A stretch of 64,000 bases of DNA from Arcanobacterium canis (GTDB lineage: Bacteria > Actinomycetota > Actinomycetes > Actinomycetales > Actinomycetaceae), in contig NZ_CP121208.1 in the NCBI RefSeq assembly GCF_029625435.1, positions 744,001-808,000 on the forward strand, given 5' to 3'. A program made the translations under genes and the position numbers. The notes under the pieces are model-generated. The model saw only the letters and a list, made by a program, of their open reading frames with translations, did no database searches and was not told where the DNA came from. Shown here one piece after another: positions 17,543-26,598 of the stretch; positions within the stretch are counted from its first letter, which is position 1; each line of letters opens with the position of its first letter.

Positions 17543-18253
17543 TCACGAATGTGCAGCAGCAACAGCAAGCTTCAGAGCGCGCTGGAACAGCTCCTCGCGC
17601 TCGGCAGCCGTGTAGTCACGATCAGATCCTTTGAGGATGTGGTCAGACACTGTCAGAACAGCGAGTGCCTTGCGTCCGTACTTCGAGGCCAACCCGTAAA
17701 GCGCGCCTGCCTCCATCTCGGTGCCCAAGCATCCCACTGCTGCGAGTGCTTCGTTTTCTTCCTTTGGCACTCCGTAGAAACGGTCACGTGATGCCACAGT
17801 GCCGACGTGAATACCGTCTTCACCTTCTGCAGCTTCCACAGCCGCGCGCACCAAGCCGTAGTCAGCAACGGCAGAGTAGTGGATGCTTGGCGTGAGATAG
17901 GTGTTGAGGACGCCCTCATAGTGTGCGCCCATTGCGATGACGACATCACCAACGTTAACGTCGAGCGAGAGACCGCCACATGTGCCCACGCGAATCGCGC
18001 GTTCCACGCCGTAGTGCATGAACAGTTCGTTAACGTAGATGGACAGTGAGGGCTGCCCCATTCCGGTTCCCATGATTGACAGTGGCTGGCCGTTCACCTC
18101 GCCGGTGAATCCGAGGATGCCGCGAACGTCAGTGACAAGCTTTGCATCTGGCATTAGTTGCTTGGCCATGCGTTCAGCGCGCTTGGGATCGCCGGGAAGT
18201 AAGACTGCGGGAGCGAAATCTCCTGGTTCAGCCGCGATGTGGGGTGTGGACAT
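17543..18253 (-). CDS. deoD: Purine nucleoside phosphorylase, DeoD type
   Basis: A 236-residue enzyme of the hexameric PNP family. It splits purine nucleosides with phosphate into base plus ribose-1-phosphate. Visible signatures are PGDPKRAERMA near residue 20 (phosphate site), GTGMGQPSLSIYVNEL, VGTCGGLS, the substrate motif GTEMEAGALYGLA, and TVSDHILKG carrying the acid that contacts the base. Length is normal. It is followed by a strong terminator and is apparently transcribed alone. Confidence 0.95.
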   Translation of the reverse strand: MSTPHIAAEPGDFAPAVLLPGDPKRAERMAKQLMPDAKLVTDVRGILGFTGEVNGQPLSIMGTGMGQPSLSIYVNELFMHYGVERAIRVGTCGGLSLDVNVGDVVIAMGAHYEGVLNTYLTPSIHYSAVADYGLVRAAVEAAEGEDGIHVGTVASRDRFYGVPKEENEALAAVGCLGTEMEAGALYGLASKYGRKALAVLTVSDHILKGSDRDYTAAEREELFQRALKLAVAAAHS

Positions 18254-18306
18254 GTTTATCTCCTTTGATTCATCTCACCGTATGGTGGCGTTCTATTGTA
18301 ACAATC

Positions 18307-19578
18307 TTATTCGGCTGAAGTTGTGTCTTCTTCATCGCGCTTGATCGATTCATCCGTACCTGATTCGCCTGTGACATAGCGGGACTTGGGATGTTTTGTC
18401 TGTGCCACGTTCTGCGCAAAATCTTCCCAATATTGTGATGCGTAATAGTCGAATGGTTTGAACGGACCTCCGGGGCGGTTCTCATCTTGGGAGAGATACG
18501 GATAGATGTCGTGACCACGTAAATAGAGAACCACGGTATTGATCGCAGCCGCGATCGGAACCGAGAACAGCGCACCATAGATACCGAACAAAGCCGATCC
18601 ACCAGCAACAACTATAACGATGGCAAGGGGGTGCATATTCAGAGCATTGCCTTGAAGAATTGGCTGGAGCACGTTGCCTTCCACTTGCTGAACAATTAAC
18701 ACACCGAGGAACATGGCAAGAGCCATCCACGGGCTTCCCGTATTGACCAGGACGACCATGGTGCCAACGAAACCTGAAATGAATGCTCCGAGAATCGGAA
18801 TAAAAGCAAAGAGGAAGACGAGCACGCCGATGGGAAAGGCAAGGGTGAGGGGAGTCTTCAAAATGAAGGCCACGAGCGCGATGCCGATAGCGTCAACTGC
18901 GGCAACAATCGCTTGGACTCGAACATATGATGCGATTGTGATCCAGGCGCGAATTCCTGACTCGTTGACACTGGTCCGATTCGCTTCGGGGAAGAGACGT
19001 ACTAGCCAGTGCCACATCCGGCGTCCATCTTTGAGGAAGAAAAAGAGTGTGAAGAGTACGAGGAGCACACCGGTGACAAAAGTGACAAGACTTGAGCCGA
19101 CTGAAGCGACGCCACCTGCGATGACAGAGGAATTATTCCTGGCGTATCCCTGGATTTGTTCCCAAGCGCTCGAAATTTCCTTGTCGAATTGCGGGAACTG
19201 GCTGTGCAGCCAGCCAACAACGGAATTGATACCTTGGGTGATTTGCTCTGACAGATCGGAGAAGCCTTGGAAAATCGAGGTTCCTGCTCCAATGAACAGT
19301 AATAACACCAGGATGATCAATCCCAGGAGTGCCGCAGTGGCAGCAAGTGCGCGTGGCCAATGCCAACGATTACGTAAGAAGGAAGCAACCGGTTCAAGGA
19401 TCACTGCCAAGAGGAGTGACACCATGAGCGATACCATGATTGAAGAGAGTTGTAGTAGGACCCATCCAGCTGCGAGGAATGCGGCCGTTGTGACGATGAG
19501 ACGCCACGACCACGCCGCGCTTTTTATGAGTGTGAGGGGAACCTTTGGGGACGATGAGGGTGAGTTGAGCATAAACAC
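18307..19578 (-). CDS. AI-2E family transporter
   Basis: A 423-residue membrane protein with the family's pattern: N-terminal segments (AAFLAAGWVLLQLSSIMVS), a central helical region, then the conserved FAFIPILGAFISGFVGT, QQVEGNVLQPILQG and LHPLAIV-like block (here MHPLAIVIVVAGGSALFGI). The C-terminal tail of about 60 residues is charged. Members export small metabolites or ions; E. coli TqsA was linked to autoinducer-2. Nothing here shows the substrate. ATG at 19578 or 19572 are both possible starts. Confidence 0.88.
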   Translation of the reverse strand: MFMLNSPSSSPKVPLTLIKSAAWSWRLIVTTAAFLAAGWVLLQLSSIMVSLMVSLLLAVILEPVASFLRNRWHWPRALAATAALLGLIILVLLLFIGAGTSIFQGFSDLSEQITQGINSVVGWLHSQFPQFDKEISSAWEQIQGYARNNSSVIAGGVASVGSSLVTFVTGVLLVLFTLFFFLKDGRRMWHWLVRLFPEANRTSVNESGIRAWITIASYVRVQAIVAAVDAIGIALVAFILKTPLTLAFPIGVLVFLFAFIPILGAFISGFVGTMVVLVNTGSPWMALAMFLGVLIVQQVEGNVLQPILQGNALNMHPLAIVIVVAGGSALFGIYGALFSVPIAAAINTVVLYLRGHDIYPYLSQDENRPGGPFKPFDYYASQYWEDFAQNVAQTKHPKSRYVTGESGTDESIKRDEEDTTSAE

Positions 19579-19627
19579 ATCTTTCTCTTGTGAATAGGTC
19601 TGGAGTCAACACTAGCAGCGACAAGCT

Positions 19628-19656
19628 TAAAGGCGGTATGATGCCTTTAGTTTTTT
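19628..19656 (+). promoter_or_regulatory. Hairpin with T-run and embedded -10-like TATGAT before the HAD gene
   Basis: TAAAGGC (19628-19634) pairs with GCCTTTA (19643-19649), followed by six Ts. The loop contains TATGAT (19637-19642), a good -10 hexamer, although I see no matching -35. It could be the HAD-gene promoter or a small attenuator; the sequence alone does not decide. Confidence 0.3.
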
Positions 19657-19671
19657 GGACGAAAGGTGCCC

Positions 19672-20427
19672 ATGACTTCCCTCATCGCGTTCGATCTTGA
19701 CGACACGCTTGCGCCCTCTAAATCTCCGTTGCCGAAGCGAATGGGGTGTGCCTTGGCGCGCTTGCTCGATGAGGTTGACGTGTGCGTCATTTCGGGCGGA
19801 AATTTTGACCAATTTCGTCACCAACTTCTGGCCAATCTTGACGCCACTGAAGAACAGCTCTCCCGGCTTCATTTGATGCCGACGTGTGGTACTCGGTATA
19901 TGCGACGTGATGCGGGGAAGTGGGTGCCGGTATATGTGCGAGATCTGCCTGAGCAATTACGTTTACGAGCGCTTGACACTCTGCGCACACAGGCTCAGCG
20001 CCTAGGGTTATGGGAAGAGTCAACATGGGGAGAGATTCTTGAGGATCGTGGATCTCAAATCACTTTTTCCGCTCTGGGTCAGCAAGCACCCCTTGAAGCA
20101 AAAAAAGCGTGGGATCCAACGGGGGAGAAGAAAGAAAACCTTCGCTCTGCTGTCGCCGTACTTCTTCCTGAATTGGAAGTTCGCTCGGGAGGATCGACGT
20201 CAGTTGATATCACTGCTCAAGGTATCGATAAAGCCTACGGAATCGAGGAACTCTCGAAGCAAACAGGTATCCCTTTCGATCAGATGCTTTTCGTTGGTGA
20301 TCGCCTTGATGAGGGGGGAAATGATTATCCGGTGACACGCTTGGGCATCGAGACACACGCAGTCCGTGGCTGGGAAGAGACCGCTGATTTTGTCGAACGA
20401 TTCATCACAGCACGAGAGGAAAAGTGA
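19672..20427 (+). CDS. HAD-IIB family hydrolase, resembling eukaryotic-type phosphomannomutase
   Basis: A 251-residue HAD enzyme. It has the nucleophile motif FDLDDTLAPSK near the N-terminus, motif II in VCVISGG, a type-IIB cap region, and the late VGDRLDEGGNDYPV, which resembles the acid loop of alpha-phosphomannomutases. Such proteins act either on hexose phosphates as mutases or as sugar-phosphate phosphatases. The ATG at 19672 with GAAAGG upstream is preferred to the GTG at 19666. It ends two bases before the VKOR-family gene, so the two are co-transcribed. If it is a mutase it could feed GDP-mannose or glycan synthesis. Confidence 0.75.
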   Translation: MTSLIAFDLDDTLAPSKSPLPKRMGCALARLLDEVDVCVISGGNFDQFRHQLLANLDATEEQLSRLHLMPTCGTRYMRRDAGKWVPVYVRDLPEQLRLRALDTLRTQAQRLGLWEESTWGEILEDRGSQITFSALGQQAPLEAKKAWDPTGEKKENLRSAVAVLLPELEVRSGGSTSVDITAQGIDKAYGIEELSKQTGIPFDQMLFVGDRLDEGGNDYPVTRLGIETHAVRGWEETADFVERFITAREEK

Positions 20428-20428
20428 G

Positions 20429-21133
20429 ATGGCTGACGATCTTGAGTACCGCGAGGACATGAACGATGACGAACTGACCGCTCTTGAAGCACGACTCAAT
20501 GCTGTTGATGGGCGCTACTACGGATCTTCAAGCGAGCATGAACAGCTCGGAGGTGCCCGTCTCGGTTCGGCGATCACGATACTAGTCACGTCGCTTGTCG
20601 GCTTCGTCGCTTCCCTGGGCCTGATCATGAGCGAAAAGGAGAAACTGACTCATCCGGACGCCTTGCTCGCCTGCGATTTGAATCCGCTGGTGGGGTGCTC
20701 GAAATGGATCGGTCAGTGGCAAAACGAAGTGTTTTTCGGAATCTCGAACTCGGTTCTAGGATTCGCATTTTTCAGTGGCATGGTGGCAATTGGGTTAATG
20801 CTCGTGACTCGATCACGGTTGGCACGCGTGCTGTGGCAGGCGCTGAGCCTCGGGACTAGCGCAGGGATTGCGTGGGTGTGTTGGTTCGCCTATATGTCCT
20901 TCTTCAAAGAAGGTGCATTGTGCCCCTTCTGTGTGGTGACGTGGTTCGCCATGATTCCATTGTGGCTAACAGTGATCGGTACTTCTTTGTATGCCGGACA
21001 TTGGGGGAGTGCAGGTGTAGCTCCTGGCCGAATGCTTACCCGAAATCGCTGGTGGATGACGATCGCGATATGGGTGGCGATCGTCGCTTTTGCCATCGTG
21101 TGGTTTTGGGATCAGTGGATCATCCTCATGTGA
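20429..21133 (+). CDS. Vitamin K epoxide reductase (VKOR) family membrane protein
   Basis: A 234-residue protein with a charged N-terminal part (1-45) and about five membrane segments. It carries the VKOR redox residues: a first Cys pair in ACDLNPLVGCSKW, and the active CPFC motif (GALCPFCVVTW) in a later helix. Bacterial VKOR homologues reoxidise a DsbA-like thiol oxidase with a quinone as acceptor, supporting disulfide formation outside the cell. No DsbA-like gene lies beside it in this window. The start codon follows the stop of the HAD gene directly. Confidence 0.88.
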   Translation: MADDLEYREDMNDDELTALEARLNAVDGRYYGSSSEHEQLGGARLGSAITILVTSLVGFVASLGLIMSEKEKLTHPDALLACDLNPLVGCSKWIGQWQNEVFFGISNSVLGFAFFSGMVAIGLMLVTRSRLARVLWQALSLGTSAGIAWVCWFAYMSFFKEGALCPFCVVTWFAMIPLWLTVIGTSLYAGHWGSAGVAPGRMLTRNRWWMTIAIWVAIVAFAIVWFWDQWIILM

Positions 21134-21188
21134 GGATTGGTGACACCGAAACCCTTACCTTCACCACAGATCTCTCACATACATATAT

Positions 21189-21238
21189 GACTGCCCCGGA
21201 CTTACGCCATTGTAAAACCGGGGCAGTCGGTATCGGGA
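21189..21238. terminator. Bidirectional terminator between VKOR and HIT genes
   Basis: An 11-base perfect stem GACTGCCCCGG / CCGGGGCAGTC (21189-21199 with 21228-21238) lies between convergent genes. The loop is 28 bases. Confidence 0.6.
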
Positions 21239-21242
21239 TGAG

Positions 21243-21668
21243 TTAGGACTGAGGAACGAAGTCACCGTGTCCAGCACGAGTGAGGGCGTCGCGCAACTTG
21301 TTCATCGACAAAGCGATGACTTCGGGGCTTGCTGGAGCTGCATTGTCAAATTTCGCTGCTCCGGAATCGGCACCCGGAATGACATGCACATGAGTATGCG
21401 GCACATCGAATCCGAGGATCTGAACGATTGTCCGCTCAACCTCAAAGGCCTCTTCTTGCGCACGACCGATAATCTGCACAACGTTCATAATGTGGGCAAA
21501 GACGGCGGGGTCAAGTTGCGTGTAGTTGGCCACTTCCTGGCGCGGAATCACCATAACGTGTCCAGGACGAACTGGTTCGATCGTCGCGAAAGCTACGCAC
21601 ACCGCATCTTTCCAGACAAACTGACCGGGGATCTCCCCACGAATAATCTTTGTAAATACGCTTGGCAT
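21243..21668 (-). CDS. HIT family nucleotide-binding protein
   Basis: A 141-residue histidine-triad protein. [17 protein letters not shown] at the N-terminus and the active site HTHVHVIPG (residues about 94-102) are classic for HINT/HIT hydrolases, which cleave nucleoside phosphoramidates or dinucleotides. The natural substrate in bacteria is mostly unknown. It is transcribed away from leuS across a 72-base gap. Confidence 0.93.
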   Translation of the reverse strand: MPSVFTKIIRGEIPGQFVWKDAVCVAFATIEPVRPGHVMVIPRQEVANYTQLDPAVFAHIMNVVQIIGRAQEEAFEVERTIVQILGFDVPHTHVHVIPGADSGAAKFDNAAPASPEVIALSMNKLRDALTRAGHGDFVPQS

Positions 21669-21740
21669 ATCCCTAGTCTACGCCGGCTTGTGGACTCTGT
21701 GCGTTACCATTGGTTGAACCATTTTTATTCAAGGAGAGTC

Positions 21741-24605
21741 ATGAGCGAATTCCGCTATCGCTACACGGCCGCGCTCGCTAACGAGATCGAGGCTAAGTGG
21801 CAGAATACTTGGGAAACTGAAGGAACGTTTAACGCCCCCAATCCGGTTGGCGCGCTTGCGGGGCCAACGGATGACGAGGCGTTCTTCCTCCTTGATATGT
21901 TCCCCTTCCCCTCTGGAAAAGGTCTGCACGTCGGCCACCCCTTGGGCTACATCGCCACAGACACTGTGGCTCGCTACCAGCGTATGCTCGGTAAGAACGT
22001 TTTGTACACCATGGGCTATGACGCGTTCGGTCTTCCCGCCGAGCAATACGCCGTGGAAACAGGGCAGCATCCACGTGTGACGACGGACGAGAATATCGCC
22101 AACATGAGGCGTCAGCTTCGTCGACTCGGTTTGAGCCACGAGCAGCGTCGTTCGTTGGCGACTACCGACGTCGAATTTGTCAAGTGGACTCAGTGGATCT
22201 TCCTTCAGATCTTCAACTCCTGGTACGACGCCGAAGCTCCTGGTCGCGCCGAAGGAACCGTCGGTCGTGCCCGTCCCATTGCTGAACTGATCGCAGGTTA
22301 CCGCGATGGTTCTATCTCCACGCCGTCGGGTGCTGCGTGGGAGGATATGAGTGAATCTGAGCGTCGTGAAGCTGTGGACTCACGCCGTCTCGCCTATATT
22401 GAGAAAGCTCCCGTGAACTGGGCACCAGGCCTGGGCACTGTGTTGGCAAACGAAGAAGTGACCGCAGATGGACGTTCTGAGCGTGGAAACTTCCCCGTAT
22501 TCAAACGTGAGCTGTCGCAGTGGATGATGCGTATTACTGCGTACGCTGACCGTCTGGCAGAGGATCTAGATACTGTTGATTGGCCGGAGAAAGTCCGTAC
22601 CATGCAGCGTAACTGGATCGGAAAGTCGCGCGGAGCCCAGGTGCGTTTCACTGCACACCATGAAGGTGGCAACGAGCAGCTTACCGTTTTCACCACCCGT
22701 CCGGATACTCTTTTTGGCGCCACGTTCATGGTGGTGTCGCCTGAGCACCCAATGCTCGATCAGAACAATCTTCCAGTGGCGTGGCCGCAGGGGACTCGCG
22801 ACGCCTGGACTGGCGGAGCTTCAGACCCGCGCAGTGCAGTACACGAGTATCAGATTGCAGCATCGCGTAAGTCGGACATGGATCGCGCTGATGCGGAAAA
22901 GGAAAAGACGGGTGTGTTCACCGGTATTTTCGCGACTAATCCCGTGAATGGTACGGATATTCCAGTGTTCACTGGTGATTACGTGATGATGGGATATGGC
23001 ACTGGCGCAATCATGGCTGTGCCTGCTCATGATGAGCGTGATTTCGCTTTTGCCACGAAGTTCGATCTGGACATCGTGCGAACCATTGAGGCTCCCGCAG
23101 ATTTTCCGCAGGATCAGGCATACACAGGTGACGGTCAGATCGTGAATTCGGCGAATGACACTCTGAACCTCAACGGTCTCGACAAAGCTGCTGGAAAGGC
23201 AACGATGGTCCAGTGGCTAGAGAGCACTGGGGCAGGCGAGGAAGCAATTTCGTATCGTTTGCGTGACTGGCTTTTCTCTCGTCAGCGCTATTGGGGTGAG
23301 CCGTTCCCCGTTGTGTATGACGACGAGGGGAATGTACACGCCCTGCCAGAGTCGATGTTGCCCGTTGAGCTTCCCGACACCCCAGATTATTCGCCGCGCT
23401 CCTACGATCCTAACGATGCCGAGTCTAATCCCGAGCCTCCGCTGGGCCGTTTGACGGACTGGGTGAACGTTGAGCTCGATCTCGGAGACGGTCTCAAGCA
23501 CTATACGCGCGACACTAATACCATGCCGAACTGGGCTGGATCGTGCTGGTACGAGATTCGCTACATTGATCCCCATGACGACGATGCGTTCGTTGCGCCC
23601 GAAAACGAGGCATACTGGATGGGGCCGCGTGACGGCAAGACCTCTGGTGGCGCCGATCTATACGTGGGGGGTGTGGAACACGCCGTGTTGCACCTGCTCT
23701 ACGCACGTTTCTGGCAGAAGGTTCTTTTCGATCTCGGCTATGTGTCCTCGTCGGAGCCGTTCCATAAGCTCTTCAACCAAGGATACGTGCAGGCATACGC
23801 TTACACCGATTCGCGCGGTGCATATGTCCCGGCTGAAGATGTTGTCGAGGTTCCTGCATCAGACGGCTCAGGAGAAGTCACCTGGGAGTACAAGGGTGAG
23901 AAGGTTAATCGCGAGTACGGCAAGATGGGCAAGAGCCTGAAGAATATCGTTACTCCGGATTACATGGCCACCGAGTATGGCGCTGACACCTTCCGCGTCT
24001 ACGAGATGTCGATGGGGCCTCTCGATGTTGACCGTCCATGGGAGACGCGTGCGGTGGTTGGAGCGCAGCGCTTCTTGCAGCGTCTGTGGCGCAACATCGT
24101 TGACGAAGAAACCGGCGAATTGGTGGTGACGGACGAACCGATGCCTCACGACATGGCCCAGCAGATTGCGCGCACGATCGATTTTGTGCGTGGTGAATAC
24201 GAGAACATGCGTGTCAACACCGCTATTGCGAAGCTGATTGAGCTCAACAATTTCCTGACGGGAACCACAGTGCCGCGTGAGGCTGCTGAAGCCATCGTGA
24301 AAATGACCTCGCCGGTCGCGCCGCATATCGCAGAAGAACTGTGGAGCCGACTGGGACACTCCGAAACGATTGCACGTGTCAGCTTCCCGCAAGTTGAGGA
24401 TCCGTCCTTGCTTGTCGATGACCAGGTGACGGCTGTCTTCCAGGTAAAGGGGAAGGTTCGCGATCGCGCTGAAGTGCGTGCGGATATTTCTGCCCAGGAA
24501 CTTGAAGCACTTGCACTGGCATCGCCAAAGGTACAAAAGTTCCTTGACGGTGCCCCTCGCAAGGTGATTGTTCGGGCACCAAAGATTGTCAATATTGTTC
24601 CGTGA
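21741..24605 (+). CDS. leuS: Leucyl-tRNA synthetase
   Basis: A 954-residue class I synthetase that charges tRNA-Leu. Visible are the HIGH-type motif in [16 protein letters not shown], the editing (CP1) domain with [15 protein letters not shown] and the conserved [15 protein letters not shown], and the KMSKS-type loop GKMGKSLKN. The C-terminal anticodon-binding helices follow, ending with a small domain ([11 protein letters not shown]). AAGGAG at 21731-21736 fixes the ATG at 21741; the open frame upstream overlaps the HIT gene on the other strand. Length is normal for actinobacteria. Confidence 0.98.
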   Translation: MSEFRYRYTAALANEIEAKWQNTWETEGTFNAPNPVGALAGPTDDEAFFLLDMFPFPSGKGLHVGHPLGYIATDTVARYQRMLGKNVLYTMGYDAFGLPAEQYAVETGQHPRVTTDENIANMRRQLRRLGLSHEQRRSLATTDVEFVKWTQWIFLQIFNSWYDAEAPGRAEGTVGRARPIAELIAGYRDGSISTPSGAAWEDMSESERREAVDSRRLAYIEKAPVNWAPGLGTVLANEEVTADGRSERGNFPVFKRELSQWMMRITAYADRLAEDLDTVDWPEKVRTMQRNWIGKSRGAQVRFTAHHEGGNEQLTVFTTRPDTLFGATFMVVSPEHPMLDQNNLPVAWPQGTRDAWTGGASDPRSAVHEYQIAASRKSDMDRADAEKEKTGVFTGIFATNPVNGTDIPVFTGDYVMMGYGTGAIMAVPAHDERDFAFATKFDLDIVRTIEAPADFPQDQAYTGDGQIVNSANDTLNLNGLDKAAGKATMVQWLESTGAGEEAISYRLRDWLFSRQRYWGEPFPVVYDDEGNVHALPESMLPVELPDTPDYSPRSYDPNDAESNPEPPLGRLTDWVNVELDLGDGLKHYTRDTNTMPNWAGSCWYEIRYIDPHDDDAFVAPENEAYWMGPRDGKTSGGADLYVGGVEHAVLHLLYARFWQKVLFDLGYVSSSEPFHKLFNQGYVQAYAYTDSRGAYVPAEDVVEVPASDGSGEVTWEYKGEKVNREYGKMGKSLKNIVTPDYMATEYGADTFRVYEMSMGPLDVDRPWETRAVVGAQRFLQRLWRNIVDEETGELVVTDEPMPHDMAQQIARTIDFVRGEYENMRVNTAIAKLIELNNFLTGTTVPREAAEAIVKMTSPVAPHIAEELWSRLGHSETIARVSFPQVEDPSLLVDDQVTAVFQVKGKVRDRAEVRADISAQELEALALASPKVQKFLDGAPRKVIVRAPKIVNIVP

Positions 24606-24614
24606 TGAAATCTG

Positions 24615-24649
24615 CGAACGGGTCGCGTGCCAATGCTGCGACCCGTTCG
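24615..24649 (+). terminator. Hairpin after leuS
   Basis: CGAACGGGTCGC (24615-24626) pairs fully with GCGACCCGTTCG (24638-24649). There is no strong T-run, so termination may be partial. Confidence 0.6.
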
Positions 24650-24706
24650 GCTATCGTGATCGTGACGTTGTAAACTGTTGGGAAACATTGAGGGAAGGCG
24701 AGTGAT

Positions 24707-25681
24707 ATGGCCCAGGTTGCAAGCAGCACCGTGGAGAAGACCGAGTTTGACGGACTGCCGGCGTGGCGTCTGACATCATCATCAGGGGCCACTGCGCTTG
24801 TCGCAGAGCTCGGCGCGACCGTTATTTCGTGGGAACCAACTCCAGGTGCGCACGTGATTTCTGGTTATGCAGATGCCAATGAACTTCGCAAAGGCGTTGG
24901 AGGCCGAAGTGCGGTACTCGCTCCTTGGATGGGATACATGGAGGATAATTCCTACACTTCGAACGGTATTGAATACAACGTTGGCTCTGTCCCAGACGGC
25001 TTCCTCGGCCTCGTAAAAGATGCGCCTTTCTCCATGCGTAATGCTGACTCTACCCTCACGCTGTCCTATTCGTTCGATGGGTCTGAGGTCTACCCATGGC
25101 CGTTCGAGATGAGTGTGACGTTCTCACTTGATTCTGGTGCGGATGATGTCGAGCATTTGTCGGTGACACTTGCGGCAACAAATCGTTCTGAGACGACTGC
25201 CCCACTCGCATTGGGGTGGTCACCCTACCTTTCGATGCCTGGAACAACGTCAATCAAGAATCTGTCGGTTGAGATTCCTGCGCGCACCAAGATTCTCACT
25301 GATTCTCACGCGGTTCCGCTCCAAGGTGAAGCTGCTTACTCAGGTGTGAAAGCGCCAGTGGTGATCGATTACATTGGCACACAGTCGTTTGCTACATATT
25401 ATCGTGGGCTTGTTCCAAACGACGCTGGCGTAGTGGTGACGTCGATCCTTAACCCATCGTCGGCAGCAGAGATCACGCTCACACAGGAACCGGCGGAGGC
25501 CCCCGTCGTCTATGTTGATTCCGGTGATCGTCTGGATCGTGACGCGCGTAAGTCATTGTGTTTGGCACCGATTTCGCATCATGCAGATTCGTTTAATCGC
25601 TATGATTCTGCACCGTCACTGGCTGTCAAACCGGGTCATACTCGCTACATGACGGCGACTTTGACGTATCGAGCGCACTGA
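24707..25681 (+). CDS. Aldose 1-epimerase family protein
   Basis: A 324-residue beta-rich protein of the mutarotase superfamily: SGATALVAELGATVISWE at the N-terminus, RSAVLAPWMGYMEDN, DGFLGLVKDAPF, EVYPWPFEMSVTF, and LALGWSPYLSMPG with the conserved region before the second half. It is distinct in sequence from the frameshifted mutarotase near 7.4-8.3 kb, so the cell may keep a working mutarotase despite that lesion. Substrate is unknown; hexose or hexose-6-phosphate are both seen in the family. It follows leuS after a hairpin and is followed by its own terminator. Confidence 0.82.
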   Translation: MAQVASSTVEKTEFDGLPAWRLTSSSGATALVAELGATVISWEPTPGAHVISGYADANELRKGVGGRSAVLAPWMGYMEDNSYTSNGIEYNVGSVPDGFLGLVKDAPFSMRNADSTLTLSYSFDGSEVYPWPFEMSVTFSLDSGADDVEHLSVTLAATNRSETTAPLALGWSPYLSMPGTTSIKNLSVEIPARTKILTDSHAVPLQGEAAYSGVKAPVVIDYIGTQSFATYYRGLVPNDAGVVVTSILNPSSAAEITLTQEPAEAPVVYVDSGDRLDRDARKSLCLAPISHHADSFNRYDSAPSLAVKPGHTRYMTATLTYRAH

Positions 25682-25693
25682 TATTTTCACAAG

Positions 25694-25727
25694 TGGACGG
25701 TGGTACTTTACAGGGTGCCACCGTCCA
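25694..25727 (+). terminator. Terminator of the second mutarotase-like gene
   Basis: TGGACGGTGGTAC (25694-25706) pairs with GTGCCACCGTCCA (25715-25727), including one G-U pair, followed by TTTGTT. It lies 12 bases after the stop. Confidence 0.85.
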
Positions 25728-25799
25728 TTTGTTAGTGGAGATTTTTCTATCACGAGCGATATTGCTGGCCTAGGAATATCAAAGTGATACGTTTGAGAT

Positions 25800-26579
25800 A
25801 TGAATCGACGTATTGATAGCTGGCTGACAGACATGGATGGCGTGTTGATCCATGAGGGCAACGCGCTTCCGGGAGCACATGAATTTCTTAGCGCATTGCA
25901 GGATAGAGAAATCCCTTATCTGGTTTTAACAAATAACTCGATTTTTACGCCGCGTGATCTTTCGGCGCGGCTTGAGACTTCAGGTTTGAATGTTCCTGAG
26001 GAGCACATCTGGACGTCAGCAATGGCGACTGCACACTTCCTTGCAAGCCAGTCGGACTCACGCCGAGCATTTGTGGTTGGGGAGGCAGGTCTGACCACTG
26101 CTCTTTATGAACAAGGTTTTGTGATGACCGATCAAAATCCTGATTTCGTTGTTCTGGGTGAAACCCGCACCTACTCTTTCGAAGCGATTACCAAGGCGAT
26201 CCGGTTGATCGACGCTGGAGCACGTTTTATTGCCACGAACCCGGATCCGTCTGGGCCGTCGGGTGAAGGAAAAATTCCTGCCACTGGTGCTGTCGCAGCA
26301 ATGATTACGCGCGCCACGGGCAAAAATCCATACTATGTGGGAAAGCCAAACCCGGTGATGTTGCGTAACGGCTTGAATATGATTTCTGCTCATTCGGAGC
26401 ATACCGCAATAGTGGGAGATCGAATGGACACTGATATTCAGGCAGGAATGGAAGCTGGTCTACAAACGCATTTGGTGTTGACAGGTTCAACCCAGGAAGA
26501 GGACATCGAGTTTTACCCCTTCCGTCCAGAATTCATGCACGACTCGATTGCAGATGTTGCCCAGCTCATCCGCGCGTAA
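25800..26579 (+). CDS. HAD-IIA family phosphatase, NagD-like
   Basis: A 259-residue HAD hydrolase of the IIA (NagD / p-nitrophenyl phosphatase) branch. The nucleophile motif is LTDMDGVLIHEG, motif II lies in YLVLTNNS, and the C-terminal metal site is VGDRMDTDIQAGMEAG. The cap includes the family segment VVLGETRTYSFEAITKA. These enzymes dephosphorylate nucleotides or sugar phosphates, with broad substrate range. It is followed by a convergent gene after only 19 bases. Confidence 0.88.
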   Translation: MNRRIDSWLTDMDGVLIHEGNALPGAHEFLSALQDREIPYLVLTNNSIFTPRDLSARLETSGLNVPEEHIWTSAMATAHFLASQSDSRRAFVVGEAGLTTALYEQGFVMTDQNPDFVVLGETRTYSFEAITKAIRLIDAGARFIATNPDPSGPSGEGKIPATGAVAAMITRATGKNPYYVGKPNPVMLRNGLNMISAHSEHTAIVGDRMDTDIQAGMEAGLQTHLVLTGSTQEEDIEFYPFRPEFMHDSIADVAQLIRA

Positions 26580-26598
26580 TTCTTGAGCCGGCTACCGG

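Noticed and set aside
21267-21740. 158-residue upstream extension of leuS
   Set aside because: It is antisense to the HIT gene and lacks synthetase resemblance; AAGGAG and family homology begin at 21741.
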